Shown in pieces: positions 37,027 to 46,966 of a DNA stretch of 64,000 nt. The number at the start of each line of letters is the position of its first letter. Positions within the stretch are counted from its first letter, which is position 1. The notes beneath the pieces were generated by a model. That model saw only the letters and a list, made by a program, of their open reading frames with translations, did not search any database and was not told where the DNA came from. Made by a program: the position numbers and the translations under genes. Origin of the DNA: an uncultured Pseudomonadota bacterium. Its GTDB lineage: Bacteria > Pseudomonadota > Gammaproteobacteria > Ga0077536. The DNA is taken from positions 22,837 to 86,836 of the forward strand of contig CAIKBL010000038.1 in assembly GCA_903825645.1 (NCBI GenBank). The letters run 5' to 3'.

Positions 37027-38183
37027 CTAATCTTTCGCCGAACCCTACCTAACGCATCAATCCGCGCGGCCACCGCAGACCATGAAAAATCTGCTCGTGC
37101 TCGCTCGCAGCCTGCTAGACCTAGGGTCTTTGCGAGCTCCGGCTCCGTCAGGACCCGCGTAATGCCCCCCGCGATATCCTTTACGGACTCTCCGTCAACT
37201 CTTAAACCCGTCTTATCATGAACCACAGCATCAGCGGTGCCGCCAGCCTCTCCAGAGATGGCTGGCTTTCCGCACGCGGCAGCCTCGAGAAACACTAAAC
37301 CAAAGCCTTCTGTATCTCCAGCAACGTCTCTGTTTGGCATTACAAACACGTCACATGCGTTGTACCAACGCGCAAGATCCTGAGTCTCTACATGCCCAAG
37401 CAGATGAACGTGACCTTCCAAGCCAAGATTCTGCGCGAGAGTCATTAGGTATTCATGGTCTTCGCCGATCCCAATCAGTACATATTTGACATTCAATCCA
37501 CTGTTAGCAACAAGCGGCAAGGATTTAATGACCGAGTCAAAACCCTTTCGACGCGATAGTCTGCCGGTCGAAAGTAAAAGGCACTGTTCGCTCTCTAGTC
37601 CGATCTGCGCCACGAGATCCTTGAAGGCTAGCCCGGGCCTAAATCGCTCGACATCAACTCCCGGATGGATCACGACAATCCGGGCGAGCGAGACACCCAG
37701 ATTGAGTAATTCCTGACGCGTAAAATTACTGTTCGAAATGACCAAGTCTGCATGGCGAAGCACGAACTTCATCATTGCAAATTTCAGTTTCGCTTTCCAC
37801 GTCGTCAGCTCCTCACCGTGCGCGTAAACCACTACCGAATGGAACGTCAAGCGTCCCACCAGCCAGGCTATCAGACCCTCAGGTAGCGCACGCCCCGCAT
37901 GTATGGCGGTAAAGCGATTGAAAGTCGCAAGCCTCAACGTGTTAAAAAGGAACTTAAGATAAATAACCAATGATTCTGGCTTCATCCATCCAAATCGCCT
38001 TAACTCAAGTCGGTGAATAGTATTCGGATGATCCTCATCGTGTGCCTCAGCACCCGGAACGTAGGCTGTAACGATGTGAGAACTTCGATTTCCGATTCTT
38101 CGGTAAACCTCGTCAAACCATACCGCGGTGCCACCTTTGGTCGGCAAAAATAGCTCAGTGATAACAAGATAGCGTTGCTTCAT
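37023..38183 (-). CDS. GT4-family glycosyltransferase
   Basis: A 386-residue GT-B enzyme: MKQRYLVITELFLPTKGGTA, VIHPGVDVERFRPGL, STGRLSRRKGFDSVIKSLPL and the E-x7-E site TEGFGLVFLEAAACGKPAIS. It overlaps the genes on either side by four bases (ATGA/GTGA), so it is translated as part of one operon. It adds a sugar to the exopolysaccharide repeat unit; donor and acceptor are unknown. Confidence 0.93.
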   Translation of the reverse strand: MKQRYLVITELFLPTKGGTAVWFDEVYRRIGNRSSHIVTAYVPGAEAHDEDHPNTIHRLELRRFGWMKPESLVIYLKFLFNTLRLATFNRFTAIHAGRALPEGLIAWLVGRLTFHSVVVYAHGEELTTWKAKLKFAMMKFVLRHADLVISNSNFTRQELLNLGVSLARIVVIHPGVDVERFRPGLAFKDLVAQIGLESEQCLLLSTGRLSRRKGFDSVIKSLPLVANSGLNVKYVLIGIGEDHEYLMTLAQNLGLEGHVHLLGHVETQDLARWYNACDVFVMPNRDVAGDTEGFGLVFLEAAACGKPAISGEAGGTADAVVHDKTGLRVDGESVKDIAGGITRVLTEPELAKTLGLAGCERARADFSWSAVAARIDALGRVRRKIR

Positions 38184-39133
38184 GATTGCGCGCCTCGCAA
38201 CATGCTCATTACGCGACGAATCGAATCAACACTAGGTTTATCTATCAGCAGGGGAAAAGCCGTCACGAAAGCGACCATCCGACGCCCTGATTTTGACAAC
38301 GCATAGGCCAAATTCAAACGCGCGGCTCGAAAACGTCTGATGACGCCTCGTCGCACAGGAAGGGGGAACTCAACCGATGCGCCTAATAGGGCACGCAACG
38401 TCCGGAGATTTTCGAATTGAGCGCTCACGTGATTTTTTCTGGTTGCGCTACCATGATGCACGACGTAGACCCCTAATTTTTTTCGGCACACACCAACCCG
38501 CTTACTAACTGCAACTAAGCGGGCGAGAAAATGGACGTCTTCGCAAACCTGAAAACCGCCAGGATATCCGCCCAACGTCAAGAAGGTCGTGCGGCGAACA
38601 CTTAACGTATGGGTGTCGCCAAAGTGGTCAGCTACAAATTCTTCGAAGTCGCCGCTTTCCATAACAAAGCGTTCAAACGCTCCGGCTTTCTTCGCAATAA
38701 TCCGCCCCGAAATGTGCGATGCCATCGACGAACCCAGATACTCGCCGTCCGGTCCCTGATAGTCATAGTCCCCAGTCAAGAAATCGAGATCCGGGTCTTC
38801 GGCGATCCATGTCGCATGCGATCGAATGCGGTCTGGATAATAGAAATCATCAGCATCCAGAAAGGCTATCCAATCACTCGTCGCGATATCTACGCCTTTG
38901 TTGCGGGCTCTTGAGACACCCCGATTTTCTTCAAAACGATGGTATCTAACGCGCTTGCGGTACCGTTCCACGATTTCCCGCGTATTGTCGGAAGATGCAT
39001 CATCGACGACGACGATCTCAACTTCCGGGCCATGTTGAGCAAGAACAGAATCGATTGCTCGCGATAACCACTCACCCGAATTGTACGTCGGAATAACTAC
39101 CGAGAATGTGGGCAAAACTCCGAGCTTCTTCAT
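38180..39133 (-). CDS. GT2-family glycosyltransferase
   Basis: About 317 residues. The track starts at 39196, but the ATG at 39133 (MKKLGVLPTFSVVIPTYN) overlaps the upstream stop as ATGA and matches the family start better. Motifs: VVVDDASSDNTREIV, AFLDADDFYYPDRIRSH (DxD) and VCEDVHFLARL, the acceptor-side ED motif. Cytoplasmic sugar transferase of the polysaccharide pathway. Confidence 0.92.
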   Translation of the reverse strand: MKKLGVLPTFSVVIPTYNSGEWLSRAIDSVLAQHGPEVEIVVVDDASSDNTREIVERYRKRVRYHRFEENRGVSRARNKGVDIATSDWIAFLDADDFYYPDRIRSHATWIAEDPDLDFLTGDYDYQGPDGEYLGSSMASHISGRIIAKKAGAFERFVMESGDFEEFVADHFGDTHTLSVRRTTFLTLGGYPGGFQVCEDVHFLARLVAVSKRVGVCRKKLGVYVVHHGSATRKNHVSAQFENLRTLRALLGASVEFPLPVRRGVIRRFRAARLNLAYALSKSGRRMVAFVTAFPLLIDKPSVDSIRRVMSMLRGAQS

Positions 39134-40323
39134 GCTAGCAAGTACTCTAAAAGGAGTATCGGAACCGCCAAGCCGGTAAGTTTCGCTATTCGCCAAAACT
39201 GACGGACATCTTTCAGCCTAGCAAGCATAGCGCGACAGCGTATCCCTATCGAATTAGAAATCCAGTCAGGATCACGAGACACCAATAAATCTGCGAGTTC
39301 CACGGTGGACAAGAACCGAACACTTGGCACCGCCGACAGAATTGTTTCAATGGCGGTATCCAGCTGATTGAACGCCTCGGCATCGGCCCTTGGGCCCACA
39401 TAATTGAAACGATGCGTTTCAATCAGCGCCGGTCGAGATAAATACATACGACATTTTATCTCGGTCACTAATCGTTCAATCGAATGCCCAAGCGCCGGCT
39501 CAAAGTAGATATCCCGCACGACATAAATCACATTCGACTCTCCCCTCTGCCCATTGAGAACATCTCTATCGGGTCGATCGGGCTGACCACCGGAATCTCT
39601 ACCCCGATAACGACAACCGGGGGTTACCACGACTCTTACGCCGATTTCAGCCCATGCTGCCTCTACACGAGAGTCCCAGATGAAGGTCGTGGGCACCGCC
39701 ACTTTGGGGGTCTCGTGAAAAATACAATTCCAGAGATCTCGCTCTTGGGCAATTACCGCAGTGATCTCCGGGAGAGGTAAATCTTTGCTTGGTAACACCG
39801 ATCCATTGACCCAAGAAGATTGAAGCGCATTAGGTAGAGATTCCGTCCAAAGGCCACCTTCACTCTCCTGAAACGCCATGGAATTGCCTCGGTCCGAACT
39901 CTGTTTCAACACCGACAGACTGAAATGAAAAAGTCCATGCAACTGAAAAGAGAATATTTTTTCCTTTGCGCCTTTCTCCATCACCGCTCGGAGACTGTTA
40001 TTCTGCGGGTCGCCGAGATAAGAAAGTGCGGGCATCCCTTGTTCTTCGTGATTTTTTTTTGACTCGGAGAAATTACCCAAAATAATTCCCAGCGTCATTA
40101 CCGGCTTTTCACCGAATTTATTTTGGTGCCGACACAAGACTTGGGAAACCGCTTCCAATCCATGAACTTGCTCGATCGGACCCGCCCCCCAATCGTCGCT
40201 TTCGAAAATGACAACGGGCTGCAGCAAGACAGGTTCACGCCATCGAGCCGCTAATTCGCGGCCATAGATAATGAGCACCGAACCCCATAGAAAAATAACA
40301 AGAATAGAACTCAAAGAAACCAA
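39130..40323 (-). CDS. Membrane-anchored deacetylase-superfamily-like protein
   Basis: A 397-residue protein with an N-terminal membrane anchor (about residues 5-22) and possibly a C-terminal one (LTGLAVPILLLEYLLA). The segment VVIFESDDWGAGP resembles the first Asp motif of the glycoside hydrolase/deacetylase barrel, and FQLHGLFHFS and ALIETHRFNYVG could supply further metal ligands. These are the positions expected for a CE4-like barrel, but the motifs are not canonical. A role in trimming or deacetylating the glycan is likely but not proven. Start 10 bases after the sulfotransferase stop; stop overlaps the next start. Confidence 0.72.
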   Translation of the reverse strand: MVSLSSILVIFLWGSVLIIYGRELAARWREPVLLQPVVIFESDDWGAGPIEQVHGLEAVSQVLCRHQNKFGEKPVMTLGIILGNFSESKKNHEEQGMPALSYLGDPQNNSLRAVMEKGAKEKIFSFQLHGLFHFSLSVLKQSSDRGNSMAFQESEGGLWTESLPNALQSSWVNGSVLPSKDLPLPEITAVIAQERDLWNCIFHETPKVAVPTTFIWDSRVEAAWAEIGVRVVVTPGCRYRGRDSGGQPDRPDRDVLNGQRGESNVIYVVRDIYFEPALGHSIERLVTEIKCRMYLSRPALIETHRFNYVGPRADAEAFNQLDTAIETILSAVPSVRFLSTVELADLLVSRDPDWISNSIGIRCRAMLARLKDVRQFWRIAKLTGLAVPILLLEYLLA

Positions 40324-40333
40324 CGATCTGTCC

Positions 40334-41248
40334 TCAGTAACCTAACTGAGCCGCAATATCTGCGACCATTGGCAGCGCCCGCTCTACTTTTACTGCATGC
40401 TTTCCTTCCCGCCATTTATCCGCTTTTATTTCCGAAAATGCGTTATACGGAATTTCCAGCACACCCTCGCAATGTTTCTCAATCCTTGTTCCAAAAGACA
40501 GGTCACACCTCGCGAAGATATCCCTAAAAGCGTTAACCGGGTTATGCAAGATTGTCTCGTAATGAATTTCTATCCAGCGAGCCGGCTCTATAGATGATTT
40601 AGCCGCCAGAAGCGCCGAATTCATGGCGCGATATTGGAAAGCACAAATTTCTTCTATAGGTCTTGTGACATAATCGCGCCAGCCATCAGCGACAAAAAAA
40701 CACCATCGCTTGTAGACGCCATCAATATCTACTTTCTCAGGTAGACTTTCCGACCAGGTCGCGAACTCGCCGGGCCGACCCCACCCTTCGATGAGCGAGC
40801 TTATATTATCTGCAGGCGATCGTTTGACAAAAACATAAACAGCGTCTGGAAAGAGCGCGTTCAGATAGGGGACGCAGAGACCATTCTGATTATTTTTATC
40901 GACCCACCGGTCAAATCCGGTACGCGAAAAAAAATATTCACTCACGAAATCCCGCTCATTTATCGATGCGTCCGCAGAAGTTAACGCGTGCGAGTCCCAT
41001 TCTTTGTTTTTTAACGGATGCAGGTCAGTCCAAAAATCGTGGGTTTCTCGATTGAGGCTACCTATCTCCGACGATTCCGATATGGTCTTGTAGACGAGGG
41101 TCGTTCCCGCTCGTGAACAGCCCACGACAAAAATTGGTTTTTTAGCCGAGGTTCGGTTTAACTTCCAATGAAGGCGTCTGATACCGATCGCTAGTTCTCT
41201 CGCTTCATGGTCCAACGTTTTGGAAATTTTTTTTAAAATTTCGCTCAT
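40334..41248 (-). CDS. Sulfotransferase family protein
   Basis: A 304-residue protein with the PAPS-binding P-loop KPIFVVGCSRAGTTLVYKT (residues about 36-54) and the 3'-phosphate-binding segment VFVKRSPADNISSLIEGW. Such enzymes move sulfate from PAPS to hydroxyl or amino groups; in polysaccharide loci they make sulfated glycans. No signal peptide or membrane segment is seen. It sits 97 bases after the O-ligase gene in the same direction. PAPS synthesis genes are not in the window. Confidence 0.88.
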   Translation of the reverse strand: MSEILKKISKTLDHEARELAIGIRRLHWKLNRTSAKKPIFVVGCSRAGTTLVYKTISESSEIGSLNRETHDFWTDLHPLKNKEWDSHALTSADASINERDFVSEYFFSRTGFDRWVDKNNQNGLCVPYLNALFPDAVYVFVKRSPADNISSLIEGWGRPGEFATWSESLPEKVDIDGVYKRWCFFVADGWRDYVTRPIEEICAFQYRAMNSALLAAKSSIEPARWIEIHYETILHNPVNAFRDIFARCDLSFGTRIEKHCEGVLEIPYNAFSEIKADKWREGKHAVKVERALPMVADIAAQLGY

Positions 41249-41345
41249 GTAATTTTTCCCGAGAAACGAAAGCTCATTGTGCTTAAATTGGCCTGCGTGA
41301 CATTTTTCGTTTTAATATCCGCTTTGTGTCTTCTGATCTCCTGAA

Positions 41346-42599
41346 TTACGTCGTCGCCCGCAACGCCGATATCCCGCCGACTTGTTTAGCGAACAACGCC
41401 TGAGGAGCACGGATTGTTCTTTCCAAAACCACGACGAGCGCGACCAAGAGATAAAAAAAATCGAAATATCCGAGCCCGAGGAAGGCCCCGCAAGTGGCAT
41501 AACCGACTAGACTCACTTGAATCATGAGCGCCAGATCCTGCGCCCACTTCAACTCGGGATCAGACCCTGCTTTTTTTTGCACATATTTTGCTTTTGAATA
41601 AGCCATCCCGCCTAACAGAAGAAAAATCCCAAGGCCCGGGTACCCTTGCTCGCCGAGTATTTGAAAATAAATGCTGTGGGCGTCAGTACCATTGACGAAA
41701 ATAACAGCTCCAAAGCCCCCGCCATGGAATCTTTTGTTGGCAAGGACATAGGCCGCCTGCCATGCATCGAGGCGCTCCATAGCTGACTGGTCTTGTTCGT
41801 ATGTGTTTATAGTGCTCATGCGATCGAACCAAGATTGAGGCATCAATACAGGCATCGCGCAAACGAGCGCAACTGCTATCAGGAGGGGTATCAGTCGCTT
41901 CCGGGATTTCAATAAAAACACCATCCCCATTGCGACCAGACCCACCATCGCGCCGCGAGAATGGGTCCCTATAATGGCAATTGGCGTAAAAATCATGGCG
42001 CCATACAGCCCCAATCGCGGCCACCGCTGCTTCGTGCTCATAACCAGATACCAAATCAAGGGGACAGTCATGACAAGGGCGAGGCCCAGTTCATTATTGC
42101 CGCCAATGAAGGTACCATCTGGTCCGTAGACTCGGTTAGCGCCCCCGCTTAATACAGTCCAAATTCCTCCCTTATAACCGTAGAATCCCAAAGAAATAGC
42201 TATCGTCCAGACGAGAATCTCAATTCGCTTCCTGTCGGATGTCAGCATTAATGTCAAAAGGATGCCGAGCTGGATACGCCAAATTTTGTCCCACTGCAGC
42301 CAAGCATAGTCAGGTGACAAGGAAAATACGGTGGTGATAAACATCCAAAGGACAAACACGATGAGCACTACTACCTCACGACTGAAGGGTATTTTTTTTG
42401 TATCCTGTGACATGACATAAGAGAGAACAGTCGTAATAAAAACGATTTCGGCGAACGGGAAACGAAGTGAAAAACCCCAGGCCAAGCGATGAGGATTCAT
42501 GAGACTGAGCCACGTCCACATCACGAGCCCGGTGAACGGGCGCTTTAGGATGAACGGCAGAGAGCCGAAAACTATCAACGTAATTACAATGTCACGCAT
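41346..42599 (-). CDS. Probable O-glycosylation ligase, exosortase A-associated
   Basis: A 417-residue multi-pass membrane protein of the Wzy/O-antigen-ligase type. The start RDIVITLIVFGSLPFILKRP with WTWLSLMNPHRLAWGF is characteristic of the family found beside exosortase A genes (TIGR03097 type, from memory). There are about ten membrane segments and a large periplasmic loop containing the RLDAWQAAYVLANKRFHGGG and DAHSIYFQILGEQGYPGL segments typical of the catalytic loop. It is thought to attach glycan to protein or to polymerise it outside the inner membrane. It lies 45 bases after a GT4 gene in the operon. Confidence 0.9.
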   Translation of the reverse strand: MRDIVITLIVFGSLPFILKRPFTGLVMWTWLSLMNPHRLAWGFSLRFPFAEIVFITTVLSYVMSQDTKKIPFSREVVVLIVFVLWMFITTVFSLSPDYAWLQWDKIWRIQLGILLTLMLTSDRKRIEILVWTIAISLGFYGYKGGIWTVLSGGANRVYGPDGTFIGGNNELGLALVMTVPLIWYLVMSTKQRWPRLGLYGAMIFTPIAIIGTHSRGAMVGLVAMGMVFLLKSRKRLIPLLIAVALVCAMPVLMPQSWFDRMSTINTYEQDQSAMERLDAWQAAYVLANKRFHGGGFGAVIFVNGTDAHSIYFQILGEQGYPGLGIFLLLGGMAYSKAKYVQKKAGSDPELKWAQDLALMIQVSLVGYATCGAFLGLGYFDFFYLLVALVVVLERTIRAPQALFAKQVGGISALRATT

Positions 42600-42644
42600 A
42601 GCGCCTGAAGCTCTCGTGCTGAATATATAGAAGAACTGCCATTT

Positions 42645-43844
42645 TCAACCTATCAGCTGAAAGGCAAGCAGAAGTTGTGTAATTCTTTTTTCCCAAACGT
42701 TTTCTTTGGCATACGCCAGTATTTTCGCCCGATCCCAGTCTTTCGCGAGCGATGCGTGGAGTATTTCGAAAAGCGCGTTGTCGTTATTAAACGGATATGT
42801 TTTCCCAATATCCTCGTCACGAATCACCTCCGCGTTGCCGCCTACATCACTGGCCACGACCGGAACACCACAAGCCATTGATTCAAGAATGACATTAGCC
42901 CAGCCTTCATTACTGGACGCTAAAACTGACACGTTAGCGGCTGATAGTGGTATGCGCAATTTACTAGGTTCAAGTGGACCCAGAAATCGGACGTGATTTT
43001 CCAAAGCGAGTTCTGAAACCTGACTTTTAAGCTTTTGGGACCAGTCTCCCTCCGGAGAAGGGCCGCCGACGATCAAATAGACTAAATTTTTGTAGGTCCG
43101 AATCAGTCTCGGTAGTTGAGCAATAACACGGTGAAACCCTTTTCGCTCCACGAGGGCTCCGACCGTTATCAGGACCTTAGCGTCGAGCGGTATGTTGAGT
43201 TTAATACGGGCGTCTTCCTGCTTGCTCGGATAAAAAATGCTCGTATCAACCCCATTCCCTACAACCTCGACTTTCTCAGCAGAGATCCCCTGTGCCAGGA
43301 CTAGCTGCCGCAAGGACTCGGAAACTGTAAAAATCCGGTGAGCGTCTTGAAGGCAGCGAAGAATTTTCCGACGAAGTGCCGGCACCATCAGATGCCGACT
43401 CTCCGTTCCGCGCAAGGTGACAAAGAATGGAATCTTGAGCCGGGCACTCAGTAAGCTCGCAGCGTATCCATCTGGATAGGCAAAATGGGCATCGATGAAT
43501 TCACATCTACCCTGCTGCCGGAGGCGCCTGATGATGGGTAGCGCTGATAACGCCATGGAAAGGGCGTCGTGGCGCCGACCTAGGAAGGGGACTGAGAACG
43601 CACGTGGCCGGTAGACTTCAATATCCGATTGGCGTTCGAAGCGGCTCCCCAAGATCCGGTAAGATGGCCTAATCGCCCGCAAGACGGATTGTCCGGGGAA
43701 CCACGCCTGCGGACTAATGACAGTGACGGGATGGTGTTGTGCGACCCTAAACATTCGTTCGCGAATAAATAGTCCGGCACCGGGCTGCGCTGCGCTCGGG
43801 AAGAGGTGACTTAAGACAACCAATGGCTTGCGGTGACTCATCAC
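42645..43844 (-). CDS. GT4-family glycosyltransferase
   Basis: A 399-residue GT-B enzyme: VVLSHLFPSAAQPGAGLFIR at the N-terminus, VVGNGVDTSIFYPSKQEDAR, VGALVERKGFHRVIAQLPRL and the donor site NEGWANVILESMACGVPVVA. Start and previous stop overlap (ATGATGA). It probably adds one sugar of the repeat unit. It resembles the sugar transferases that recur in exosortase A loci. Confidence 0.92.
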   Translation of the reverse strand: MMSHRKPLVVLSHLFPSAAQPGAGLFIRERMFRVAQHHPVTVISPQAWFPGQSVLRAIRPSYRILGSRFERQSDIEVYRPRAFSVPFLGRRHDALSMALSALPIIRRLRQQGRCEFIDAHFAYPDGYAASLLSARLKIPFFVTLRGTESRHLMVPALRRKILRCLQDAHRIFTVSESLRQLVLAQGISAEKVEVVGNGVDTSIFYPSKQEDARIKLNIPLDAKVLITVGALVERKGFHRVIAQLPRLIRTYKNLVYLIVGGPSPEGDWSQKLKSQVSELALENHVRFLGPLEPSKLRIPLSAANVSVLASSNEGWANVILESMACGVPVVASDVGGNAEVIRDEDIGKTYPFNNDNALFEILHASLAKDWDRAKILAYAKENVWEKRITQLLLAFQLIG

Positions 43845-45040
43845 ACCAAACCTTGGTAAAGGGCGGTGTAGCGCGCAATACTCGCCCGCCAGGTGCGCTC
43901 TTTCTCGATAAATGCCCGCCCCGCCGTCTTTAATCGTTTCCAGGAATCGGCGCTTCTTAGCAACATCAGGACAGCGTCCTTGAGGGCATCCACGTTTCCG
44001 GCAGGAAAAAGGATGCCGGTTTCATTGTGTCTAATCAGTTCACGGTGGCCGCCGACATCCGACGCCACGAAAAGCTTCCCCTGCGCCATAGCCTCTAGCG
44101 GTTTTAAGGGCGTGACGAGCTCTGTGAGTCGCATAGAATGCCGGGGATAAACCAGAATATCGGTCAGGCTGTAGTAACGATTGATGTCGCTATGCGGGAT
44201 CCTGCCCACAAAAATGACGTGACGAGACAAGCCCAATCGCTCAGTGTCCGCCCTCAAACGAGACTCCTGCGGTCCTCCGCCTACGAGGAGTAAACGCACA
44301 TGACGATCAGCGGCGAGAATTGAGGGCATCGCTTTCACCAACAGATCCAGACCCTCATACGCGTAAAACGAGCCGATGAAGCCTAAGACGTGCAACCCTT
44401 CTAATCCCAGCGTTTTCGCCAGACCGAGATCGGGCGGGACGTCAAACACAAATTTCTCGGGGTCAACCGCATTGGGGATCACCGTCAGCTTCTTCTCATC
44501 TATGCCTCGTGCAACAATGTCTTGCCGAAGTCCCTCGCAAATGCAGGTCACGGCGTCCGCCCGACGCAGCGCTGCCGTCTCAAAAAGTCTAGTCGCTTGA
44601 TATCGGAGACTTCCTTCTCGCGTGCTGCCGTGATCGACCGCCGCATCCTCCCAGAAGGCCCTTATTTCGTAGACCACGGGGATCCCATAGCGACGTCCTA
44701 CGCGCAGTGCCGGCCAGGCGTTTAGAACCGGAGAATGCGCATGCAGGATATCTGGCCTAAGGTGTCGTACCACTTCCTCCAAGCGTTTCTCAAGCTGTCG
44801 CATGTCGGCGATTTGTGCCGCGAGGGGTATCGCGGCCAGCCCACTCGAAACGACCGGGGTTCTGTAAAATTGCAGCCCCTCGACGGTTTCTAGCGGCTCG
44901 CGGCCGGGTCCTTGTCGGGGACTCGTGAGATGAAAGGTCTCAAGACCCATTTCCCGCTGACCATTCAAGATGGCAGCAGAACGAAAAGTGTAACCGCTGT
45001 GGAGCGGTATCGAATGATCGAAAATATGCAGAATTTTCAC
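43841..45040 (-). CDS. Exosortase A-associated GT4 glycosyltransferase
   Basis: A 399-residue GT-B enzyme beginning MKILHIFDHSIPLHSGYTFR, the start that I associate with the PEP-CTERM/exosortase A glycosyltransferase family (TIGR04063 type). Further motifs: VIPNAVDPEKFVFDVPPDLG, GFIGSFYAYEGLDLLVKAMP and LVTPLKPLEAMAQGKLFVA. Part of the core operon, 27 bases after the amidotransferase gene. Confidence 0.93.
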   Translation of the reverse strand: MKILHIFDHSIPLHSGYTFRSAAILNGQREMGLETFHLTSPRQGPGREPLETVEGLQFYRTPVVSSGLAAIPLAAQIADMRQLEKRLEEVVRHLRPDILHAHSPVLNAWPALRVGRRYGIPVVYEIRAFWEDAAVDHGSTREGSLRYQATRLFETAALRRADAVTCICEGLRQDIVARGIDEKKLTVIPNAVDPEKFVFDVPPDLGLAKTLGLEGLHVLGFIGSFYAYEGLDLLVKAMPSILAADRHVRLLLVGGGPQESRLRADTERLGLSRHVIFVGRIPHSDINRYYSLTDILVYPRHSMRLTELVTPLKPLEAMAQGKLFVASDVGGHRELIRHNETGILFPAGNVDALKDAVLMLLRSADSWKRLKTAGRAFIEKERTWRASIARYTALYQGLV

Positions 45041-45067
45041 GGGACGTCTCTGCCCGTTTGGTGCGAT

Positions 45068-46963
45068 TCACCGTTCATTCTGGCGCCTCAGAAAGGACTC
45101 AAACATCAGCACCGACCAGATGGGGACACTGAAATCCCGCACTCCGGCAACGTGCTGCCGCATCATCTGCTTGAGATAGGCGAGATCGAACATCCCGGTG
45201 TCCGATAACACCGGACTTTCCAGCGCATTGTCCACACGTTTTCTTAAAGGGCCCCGGAACCATTGCGCGAGTGGCACAGAAAACCCCATTTTTGGCCGAT
45301 ACAGTATTTCGTTAGGGAGGTAAGGTTCAAACCCCTTTTTAAGCACGAATTTCCCCTCACGTCCGTTGAGCTTGAGATGTGTGGGTAATGTCGCCGCCCA
45401 TTCGGTCAGCCTATGATCCAGAAGCGGCTCGCGTACCTCCAAGCTGTTGGCCATACTCGCGCGGTCGACTTTTGTTAAAATATCACCAGCAAGATATGTT
45501 TTTAAATCGAGATACTGCACACGCGCCAATGGATCTTCACTCTGGCAGTTGGCCCCGTGCCTCCTCAGTACCTCCACTGCATGATAGCCGGCGAGCGTTT
45601 GACGCATCGGCCTGCTAAAGATCCGGCTTCGCACGTTGTCGCCCAACAGGGATACGCTCGAGAAATACCCAGCGACCGAGTCTTTGGCGAGCGCCTCCAA
45701 CGTCGATTTCGCGCGGAATATCTTGGGTGCCCAGTCGGCCTTCGGATAGCATCGTCCGAGTGCACCAAACACGGTGGCGCGCAGGGACAATGGCGCCAAC
45801 GCGCGGAGACGCTCTTCATAGACATGCCAGCGGTATCGCCGGTATCCACCGAAATTCTCGTCACCACCATCGCCGGAGAGCGCAACGGTCACGGTTTTAC
45901 GCGCCAGCTCGCAAACTCGAAATGTCGGCAAGGCGGAGGAGTCCGCGTAAGGCTCGTCGTAGATGGCTGATAACTTGTCGATGAGATCAAAATCCCCTGC
46001 ATCGACGATTCCGACGGTATGACGGGTATGGTATTGGGCAGCGACGCGGCTCGCGTAGGCTGATTCGTCGAACGCCTGCTCACCAAACCCTATCGAGCAG
46101 GTATTAACCGGCGTATCACTCAACCCTGCCATCATGGCGACGACGGCACTGGAATCCACCCCACCAGACAAGAACGCGCCGAGCGGCACTTCGGACACAA
46201 GACGGATTTTAACCGCCTCCCGCACCCGCCGCACACATTCTTCCGCCGCCTCCGGTGCGCTAATTTTTTGCACCTTGTCAAAGTGGACATCCCAATATCT
46301 CGTGGGCAAGGCCAACGGTTGGCCCACACAAAGTGATAGCGAATACCCCGGTTCAAGCTTTAATGCGGCGCGGTATATCGTGCGTGGCTCGGGGATGTAA
46401 CCGTACGCAAAATAATCTTCCACGGCATACGGATCTATATCGCGGGAAAGGCCAGGGTGCGCCATGATGCCTTTTAATTCCGAACTAAAAACCAAAAAAT
46501 CGTCTGGCAGAATCGCATAATAGAGTGGCTTCACCCCAAGGCGATCACGCGCCATAAATAACGTTTGCCGATTTCGGTCCCAGACAGCAAAAGCAAACAT
46601 GCCGCGAAATCGCTCGACACAGCGAGGACCCCATGTCTCCCAGGCGTGCACGATGACTTCCGTGTCGGAACGCGTCCGAAAGACATGACCGGCTGCCTGC
46701 AGTTCTGGTACGAGATCTTGAAAATTATAAATTTCGCCATTAAACACGACGATGACCGACCCATCTTCATTACCCAGTGGTTGTTGTCCAGAAGACAGAT
46801 CGATAATTGAAAGGCGCTTGTGCCCCAATCCAACCCCGGGCTCTAGGTGAAGACCCGTTTCATCAGGACCCCGATGATGCTGTGTCTGATTCATACGGGC
46901 GAGTAACGCTCGGTCAATCGCGCGCGAGGCTCTTAGATCGAATATCCCGACGATTCCACACAT
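45068..46963 (-). CDS. XrtA/PEP-CTERM system amidotransferase (AsnB-like)
   Basis: A 631-residue protein with an intact glutaminase start, MCGIVGIFDLRAS (Cys2 nucleophile), RGPDETGLHLEPGVGLGHKR and FNGEIYNF, and the synthetase PP-loop LGAFLSGGVDSSAVVAMM. This is the amidotransferase that recurs next to exosortase A (TIGR03108 type). It probably transfers glutamine-derived nitrogen to a carboxyl group, perhaps of a uronic acid or of an amino-acid decoration. In contrast with the AsnB-like gene at 24386, all catalytic parts are here. It starts 3 bases after the xrtA stop. Confidence 0.95.
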   Translation of the reverse strand: MCGIVGIFDLRASRAIDRALLARMNQTQHHRGPDETGLHLEPGVGLGHKRLSIIDLSSGQQPLGNEDGSVIVVFNGEIYNFQDLVPELQAAGHVFRTRSDTEVIVHAWETWGPRCVERFRGMFAFAVWDRNRQTLFMARDRLGVKPLYYAILPDDFLVFSSELKGIMAHPGLSRDIDPYAVEDYFAYGYIPEPRTIYRAALKLEPGYSLSLCVGQPLALPTRYWDVHFDKVQKISAPEAAEECVRRVREAVKIRLVSEVPLGAFLSGGVDSSAVVAMMAGLSDTPVNTCSIGFGEQAFDESAYASRVAAQYHTRHTVGIVDAGDFDLIDKLSAIYDEPYADSSALPTFRVCELARKTVTVALSGDGGDENFGGYRRYRWHVYEERLRALAPLSLRATVFGALGRCYPKADWAPKIFRAKSTLEALAKDSVAGYFSSVSLLGDNVRSRIFSRPMRQTLAGYHAVEVLRRHGANCQSEDPLARVQYLDLKTYLAGDILTKVDRASMANSLEVREPLLDHRLTEWAATLPTHLKLNGREGKFVLKKGFEPYLPNEILYRPKMGFSVPLAQWFRGPLRKRVDNALESPVLSDTGMFDLAYLKQMMRQHVAGVRDFSVPIWSVLMFESFLRRQNER

Positions 46964-46966
46964 GCG

